Positions 6,229 through 9,065 of a stretch of 9,065 nt of DNA are shown one piece after another (position 1 is the stretch's first letter; every line of letters starts with the position of its first letter). The notes beneath the pieces were generated by a model, which ran no database searches, was not told the DNA's origin, and saw nothing but the letters and a program-made list of their open reading frames with translations. The DNA lies in assembly GCA_945899335.1 (NCBI GenBank), contig CAMDIP010000043.1:1-9065 (forward strand). The letters run 5' to 3'. Source of the DNA: Bordetella parapertussis. GTDB lineage: Bacteria; Pseudomonadota; Gammaproteobacteria; Burkholderiales; Burkholderiaceae_C. The translations under genes and the position numbers were made by a program.

Positions 6229-6249
6229 AGACGTTCTTTGAGAACCTCT
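6229..6249. repeat. 21-base imperfect inverted repeat upstream of the 41-residue gene
   Basis: AGACGTTCT-TTG-AGAACCTCT has 9-base arms with one mismatch; the core GTTCT-TTG-AGAAC is perfect. It sits in the 87-base gap between the aminotransferase stop and the small membrane-protein gene, 21 bases upstream of that gene's start. It may be an operator or a leader hairpin. No regulator is recognised. Confidence 0.35.
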
Positions 6250-6294
6250 TGACCATCAATAGATCGGCACCAGTGGGCAGAACATGAACGTGGG

Positions 6295-7497
6295 CTAAAC
6301 GCTGTTTTTCTTGATGAAGTCGCCCATGCGTTGCAAACCTGCATGAATGGCTTCGTCAGACGCCGCATAGCTGAAGCGTATGTGCTGGCCGTCGCCTGGC
6401 ACCCGTGGCCCAAAGTGAATATCGGCCAACACCGCCACACCAGCTTCAAGCAACAAGCGCTTGCGAAACTCCTCGGAGTCGGCGCAACGCGTCAAGCGGC
6501 AAGCTTCTGTGACGTTGGGCCAAGCGTAGAACGCACCGCCTGGGCTTTGGCACTTCACGCCAGGGAGTTGGTTCAGCAAACTCACAATCAGGTTGCGACG
6601 CTTCAAAAACACCTCGCGCATGTGGTGTGCATCGTCTTGCGGACCGTTCAAAGCCGCCACACCCGCCCACTGGGTGATGTGGGAGGCACAGGACTCTGTG
6701 TTGGTGATCCAGTTGGTGAAATAAGGCGCCAGCTTTTTGTTGGCGGTAAAGCCCAAACGCCAGCCCGTCATGGCCCATGTTTTGGAGCAACCGTCGGAGA
6801 TGATGGTTCTCTCTTGCATGCCCGGCAAAGAGGCGATGGAGTTGAATTCACCGCTATAAACCAACTGGCCGTAAATTTCATCTGCAAACACCCAAACTTG
6901 GGGGTGCTTGCGCAAAATCTCGGCAATCGCCTCAAGGTCAGCTTTGGGGATGATGCCGCCAGTGGGGTTTTGCGGAGAGTTCAGGATCAAGAGCTTGGTT
7001 TTGGGCGTGATCTTGTCGGCCAACTCTTGCGGATCGAAACCAAAGTTACGTGACTCACGCAGGTAAATGGGCACACCCACCGCGCCATTGGCTTTGATTT
7101 GCGAGTCGTAAATCGGGAAACCTGGCACGGGGTAGATGACTTCGTCGCCAGCACCATGGTCGGTGACCGACTGAATGGTGTAGCCAATGAAGGGCTTGGC
7201 ACCTGCGCCCACCACCACGTCGTCGGCATCTACCTTTATGCCACGGGTGCGTGAAAAATAGTCTGCAGCGGCTTGGCGCAACTCGGGGATGCCCGCCGAA
7301 GGGGTGTAGCCGTGCTTGCCTTGCTGGATGGCCGCAATGCCTGCGTCTTGTATGTGTTGCGGGGTGGCAAAGTCGGGCTGACCGATGCAAAACGAAATAA
7401 TATTGCGCCCTTCACGAATCAGCTTATTGACCTCTGCCAACACCACGAACGCGTTTTCTGTGCCCAAACTTTGGGCTCGCTGACTCAAAGCGGTCAT
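6295..7497 (-). CDS. Pyridoxal-phosphate-dependent aminotransferase (class I/II, aspartate aminotransferase family)
   Basis: This 400-residue fold-type I aminotransferase has full family length. Visible PLP and substrate residues are SPQNPTGG with Asn177, FADEIYG with Asp206 and Tyr209, the Schiff-base Lys239 in SDGCSKTWAMTGWRLGF, Arg247 on the phosphate, and Arg374 in HIRFSYAAS for the substrate alpha-carboxylate. IGQPDFATP (38-46) and GYTPSAGIPELR (63-74) place it in the subgroup of Thermus-type AspAT. Lys101 aligns by eye with the lysine that recognises acidic side chains in that subgroup, so an aspartate- or glutamate-type donor is plausible, but alanine or aromatic substrates remain possible. 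A GAAGG Shine-Dalgarno site lies inside the end of the DUF1330 gene, 9 bases before the ATG. Its ATG follows the DUF1330 stop by 2 bases, which implies co-transcription and probably translational coupling. Confidence 0.93.
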   Translation of the reverse strand: MTALSQRAQSLGTENAFVVLAEVNKLIREGRNIISFCIGQPDFATPQHIQDAGIAAIQQGKHGYTPSAGIPELRQAAADYFSRTRGIKVDADDVVVGAGAKPFIGYTIQSVTDHGAGDEVIYPVPGFPIYDSQIKANGAVGVPIYLRESRNFGFDPQELADKITPKTKLLILNSPQNPTGGIIPKADLEAIAEILRKHPQVWVFADEIYGQLVYSGEFNSIASLPGMQERTIISDGCSKTWAMTGWRLGFTANKKLAPYFTNWITNTESCASHITQWAGVAALNGPQDDAHHMREVFLKRRNLIVSLLNQLPGVKCQSPGGAFYAWPNVTEACRLTRCADSEEFRKRLLLEAGVAVLADIHFGPRVPGDGQHIRFSYAASDEAIHAGLQRMGDFIKKNSV

Positions 7498-7499
7498 GC

Positions 7500-7793
7500 T
7501 CAGACGCCTTCGATGATGCGCATGTCCCGCACCACCGCGTTTTTACCCAAAGCGACCAAGGCTTCTTGGTAGCCAGGGCTGTCGTAGACCGCCATGGCGG
7601 TGGCAAGGTCAGCGAACTCAACCAGCACGGTACGCTCCATCTTGCCGTTTTCCTTTACAGCAGCTGGCATTCCACGGGCCAAAAACGTGCCGCCGCCGGC
7701 GTGGATGGCTGGCAGTGCCAACTTGGCATAGGCAGCGACAGCGTCGGTGTCTTTGATTTCTTGGTAGACGCTTAACAAATAGGCTTTTGGCAT
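7500..7793 (-). CDS. DUF1330 domain-containing protein
   Basis: This 97-residue protein is one complete DUF1330 domain with a dimeric alpha/beta-barrel (ferredoxin-like) fold. Family marks are MPKAYLLSVYQEIKDTDAV at the start, the GGGTFLARG turn (33-41), VLVEFADLATAMAVYDSPGYQEA (56-78) and the closing RDMRIIEGV (89-97). DUF1330 proteins have no settled biochemical function; the fold is shared with small monooxygenases and stress-response dimeric proteins. AAGGA at 7805-7801, 7 bases before the ATG, supports the start. It is the first gene of a two-gene unit with the aminotransferase and is divergent from the 88-residue membrane protein across an 83-base gap. Confidence 0.92.
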   Translation of the reverse strand: MPKAYLLSVYQEIKDTDAVAAYAKLALPAIHAGGGTFLARGMPAAVKENGKMERTVLVEFADLATAMAVYDSPGYQEALVALGKNAVVRDMRIIEGV

Positions 7794-7856
7794 GGTGAAG
7801 TCCTTGAAAGAATGTCTTACAGTTTAGAGCCAAAGCTCCTCAGGGTTGACCCCATG

Positions 7857-7869
7857 TTCTCAGCGAGAA
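7857..7869. repeat. 13-bp palindrome in the divergent gap before the 88-residue membrane protein
   Basis: TTCTC-AGC-GAGAA is a perfect inverted repeat ending 7 bases before the ATG at 7877, in the 83-base gap shared with the DUF1330 gene. It could be an operator or could fold in the 5' leader. The arms partly resemble the GTTCT/AGAAC repeat at 6233-6245, but the centre spacing differs. The rest of this gap shows no convincing promoter for either gene. Confidence 0.3.
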
Positions 7870-7876
7870 TGAAAGC

Positions 7877-8143
7877 ATGAACTGGTTGATAAAAATCTTT
7901 TTATTGTTGATAGCAGTCATGCTGCTGTCAGTGGTGTTGCTGTTTTCCTTGCTGGGTTTGGTGCTGGGCCTGCTGCGCTGGTTGATCACGGGGCAAAAAC
8001 CACAAATGGCGGTGATTTTCAGCAGCTATAGGCAATGGAAAAAGCAAACAGCGCAGCATATGCGAGGGCGCAGACCAGACGAAGACATCATCGAGGCCGA
8101 GGTGCGCGAAGTGCCGACCACGCGCATAGAAGACAAGCGCTGA
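7877..8143 (+). CDS. Small single-span membrane protein, function unknown
   Basis: This 88-residue protein begins with a long hydrophobic stretch (about residues 3-35, mostly Leu, Val, Ile), followed by a positively charged RWLITGQKPQ region and a hydrophilic tail. By the positive-inside rule the tail is probably cytoplasmic. The tail contains a basic stretch (RQWKKQTAQHMRGRRP) and then the acidic PDEDIIEAEVREV, a pattern I associate with short membrane proteins of Burkholderiales, without a named function. No strong Shine-Dalgarno site is seen (only GAGAATGAAAG). The gene is divergent from the DUF1330-aminotransferase pair, and its stop codon abuts that of the convergent DUF423 gene. I do not recognise a family. 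Confidence 0.75.
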   Translation: MNWLIKIFLLLIAVMLLSVVLLFSLLGLVLGLLRWLITGQKPQMAVIFSSYRQWKKQTAQHMRGRRPDEDIIEAEVREVPTTRIEDKR

Positions 8144-8530
8144 TCAGTTCAACCGAAGCCGCCAAGCCCAAGCCGCCAAGGTCAACCAAGCGGCTACAAA
8201 CGCCATGCCGCCATAGGGCGTTAAGGCTCGAAAAACCGTGATGCCAGCAAGGTGGATCAGGCAGATGTTGAGACTGAACATCAGCAAACCCGCAGCGAAC
8301 AAGACCGCAGATAACAGCAAGGTTTTGCTGGTGATGTGCAGCAGAGCCAGCGCACAAACCCCCGCCAAGGCCAAGGAATGAATTTGCTGCATTTGCAAAG
8401 CCGACTGCAAAGACTTCAAAGACGATGGGCTCAGTGCCTCGCCCATGTGCGCCACATAAGCACCCAACAACACCGATGCCGCAGCGATCACACAGGCGAC
8501 AACCAACAGAATACGGCTAGCAATTTTCAT
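8144..8530 (-). CDS. DUF423 family membrane protein
   Basis: This 128-residue protein has about four hydrophobic segments, near 5-27, 52-66, 69-95 and 102-123. It fits DUF423 (E. coli YgdD family) in length and in ordered marks: LLGAYVAH (21-28, usually GAFGAH), QMQQIHSLAL (46-55, usually YQxxHAlaL), GLLMFSLNICLIHLAG (81-96, usually FSGSLYxLAL) and RALTPYGGMAFVAAWLTLA (101-119, usually TPxGGxxFxxGWxxLA). The family is made of inner-membrane proteins of unknown function. The motifs are somewhat degenerate compared with typical members. No clear Shine-Dalgarno site precedes the ATG. The gene is divergent from earP, with only 38 bases between start codons. Confidence 0.85.
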   Translation of the reverse strand: MKIASRILLVVACVIAAASVLLGAYVAHMGEALSPSSLKSLQSALQMQQIHSLALAGVCALALLHITSKTLLLSAVLFAAGLLMFSLNICLIHLAGITVFRALTPYGGMAFVAAWLTLAAWAWRLRLN

Positions 8531-8568
8531 AAACGATATGCAATGTTGAGAGGGTTATGATTTTTGGC

Positions 8569-9065
8569 ATGACAACTTCTAGCCTACTACAGCATTGGAC
8601 AATCTTTTGTAAGGTAGTGGATAACCATGGCGACCTCGGCGTTTGCTGGCGACTGGCAGCGCAGTTGGCCAAGCGGGGCAAGCAAGTCACGCTGTATGTG
8701 GATGACAACAGCGCCCTGCAATGGATGGCCCCAGAGGGTTGCAAGGGTGTGGAGGTGCTTGCTTGGCCAGATGACCATGCTTCCTTCGTGCATCAAGCAC
8801 CAGCGCAAGTAGTGATTGAAGCCTTTGCTTGCGAGTTGCCACAAGGCTACCAAGCCGCCATGGCTGCTTGGGCAAAAGTACCGGTGTGGATCAACCTAGA
8901 GTACTTCAGCGCCGAACCCGTGGCCGAGCGCAACCATGGCCTGCCCTCGCCTGTGCTGAGCGGCCCTGCAAAGGGTTTGACGAAATGGTTTTTTTACCCC
9001 AGCCTGAGCGAAAACGCCGGCGGGGTTTTAGGGTCGGGCGCAGAGAGTTTGCCTGGCCTTGATGC
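8569..9065 (+). CDS. earP: Elongation factor P arginine rhamnosyltransferase EarP (3' partial)
   Basis: The reading frame is open from ATG 8569 to the window edge and gives the first 165 residues; EarP is usually about 370-390. EarP transfers rhamnose from dTDP-rhamnose to a conserved arginine of elongation factor P, which relieves ribosome stalling at polyproline. The N-terminal signature WTIFCKVVDNHGDLGVCWRL (10-29) carries the two aspartates of the active site (Asp18, Asp22). VVIEAFACELPQGY (81-94), WINLEYFSAEP (107-117), HGLPSP (123-128) and KWFFYPSLSENAGGVL (139-154) follow the family order, the last as the FFxxGFxxxxGGL region. An in-frame ATG at 8557 would add four residues, but GAGAGGG is only 2 bases before it and 14 before 8569; the homologue start near the WxIFC motif favours 8569. 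The efp gene usually lies next to earP, so it is expected beyond the edge. Confidence 0.93.
   Translation, partial: MTTSSLLQHWTIFCKVVDNHGDLGVCWRLAAQLAKRGKQVTLYVDDNSALQWMAPEGCKGVEVLAWPDDHASFVHQAPAQVVIEAFACELPQGYQAAMAAWAKVPVWINLEYFSAEPVAERNHGLPSPVLSGPAKGLTKWFFYPSLSENAGGVLGSGAESLPGLD

Noticed and set aside
6331..7053. Plus-strand ORF of 240 codons opposite the aminotransferase
   Set aside because: It is fully antisense to a gene with complete PLP-enzyme motifs and has no domain pattern of its own.
7846..7876. TTGACC as -35 of a promoter for the 88-residue membrane protein
   Set aside because: With 16-18 base spacing the -10 would fall on AATGAA, directly before the start codon, leaving practically no leader and a poor -10.
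8531..8568. Divergent promoters in the 38-base gap between DUF423 and earP
   Set aside because: No -35/-10 pair of acceptable quality is visible. The promoters must extend into the coding 5' ends and I cannot place them.

Overview
The window is a gene-dense stretch of a proteobacterial chromosome. A betaproteobacterium of the Burkholderiales, Comamonadaceae-like, is the best guess. This rests on the moderate-to-high GC codon use, on the EarP gene at the right edge (EarP occurs in some beta- and gammaproteobacteria), and on the mix of DUF1330, DUF423 and CvpA families. That placement is inference by eye, not a phylogenetic result. I see no rRNA, tRNA, CRISPR array, insertion sequence or phage gene.

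Left block (1-4284, plus strand): four tightly spaced genes that look like one catabolic operon. They are a YahK/cinnamyl-alcohol-dehydrogenase-type zinc alcohol dehydrogenase (5' end outside the window), a crotonase-family enoyl-CoA hydratase/isomerase, an AMP-forming acyl-CoA synthetase and an NAD-dependent epimerase/dehydratase-type SDR. Together they could interconvert an alcohol and aldehyde, activate an acid to its CoA thioester and process an unsaturated acyl-CoA. The substrate cannot be read from sequence.

Middle block (4301-6207): a small secreted four-cysteine protein (minus) is divergent from an unusual 267-residue protein (plus). That protein looks like a truncated-globin-like domain without the proximal histidine, followed by a YbjN-like domain. 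The 137-base gap between them holds overlapping face-to-face promoter candidates around a 13-bp palindrome. Next come a CvpA-family membrane protein (plus) and, convergent with it, a 41-residue single-span membrane protein on the minus strand with a good Shine-Dalgarno site.

Right block (6295-9065): an aspartate-aminotransferase-family PLP enzyme lies 2 bases downstream of a DUF1330 gene on the minus strand. Divergent from these is a small single-span membrane protein (plus), which converges with a DUF423 membrane protein (minus); their stop codons together form TGATCA. Divergent from DUF423 is the 5' part of earP, the EF-P arginine rhamnosyltransferase, which runs off the right edge. The efp gene would be expected just beyond.

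Most of the window is ordinary housekeeping and accessory metabolism. The observations most worth checking are the globin-like/YbjN-like protein, its divergent regulatory region, and the 41-residue membrane protein.
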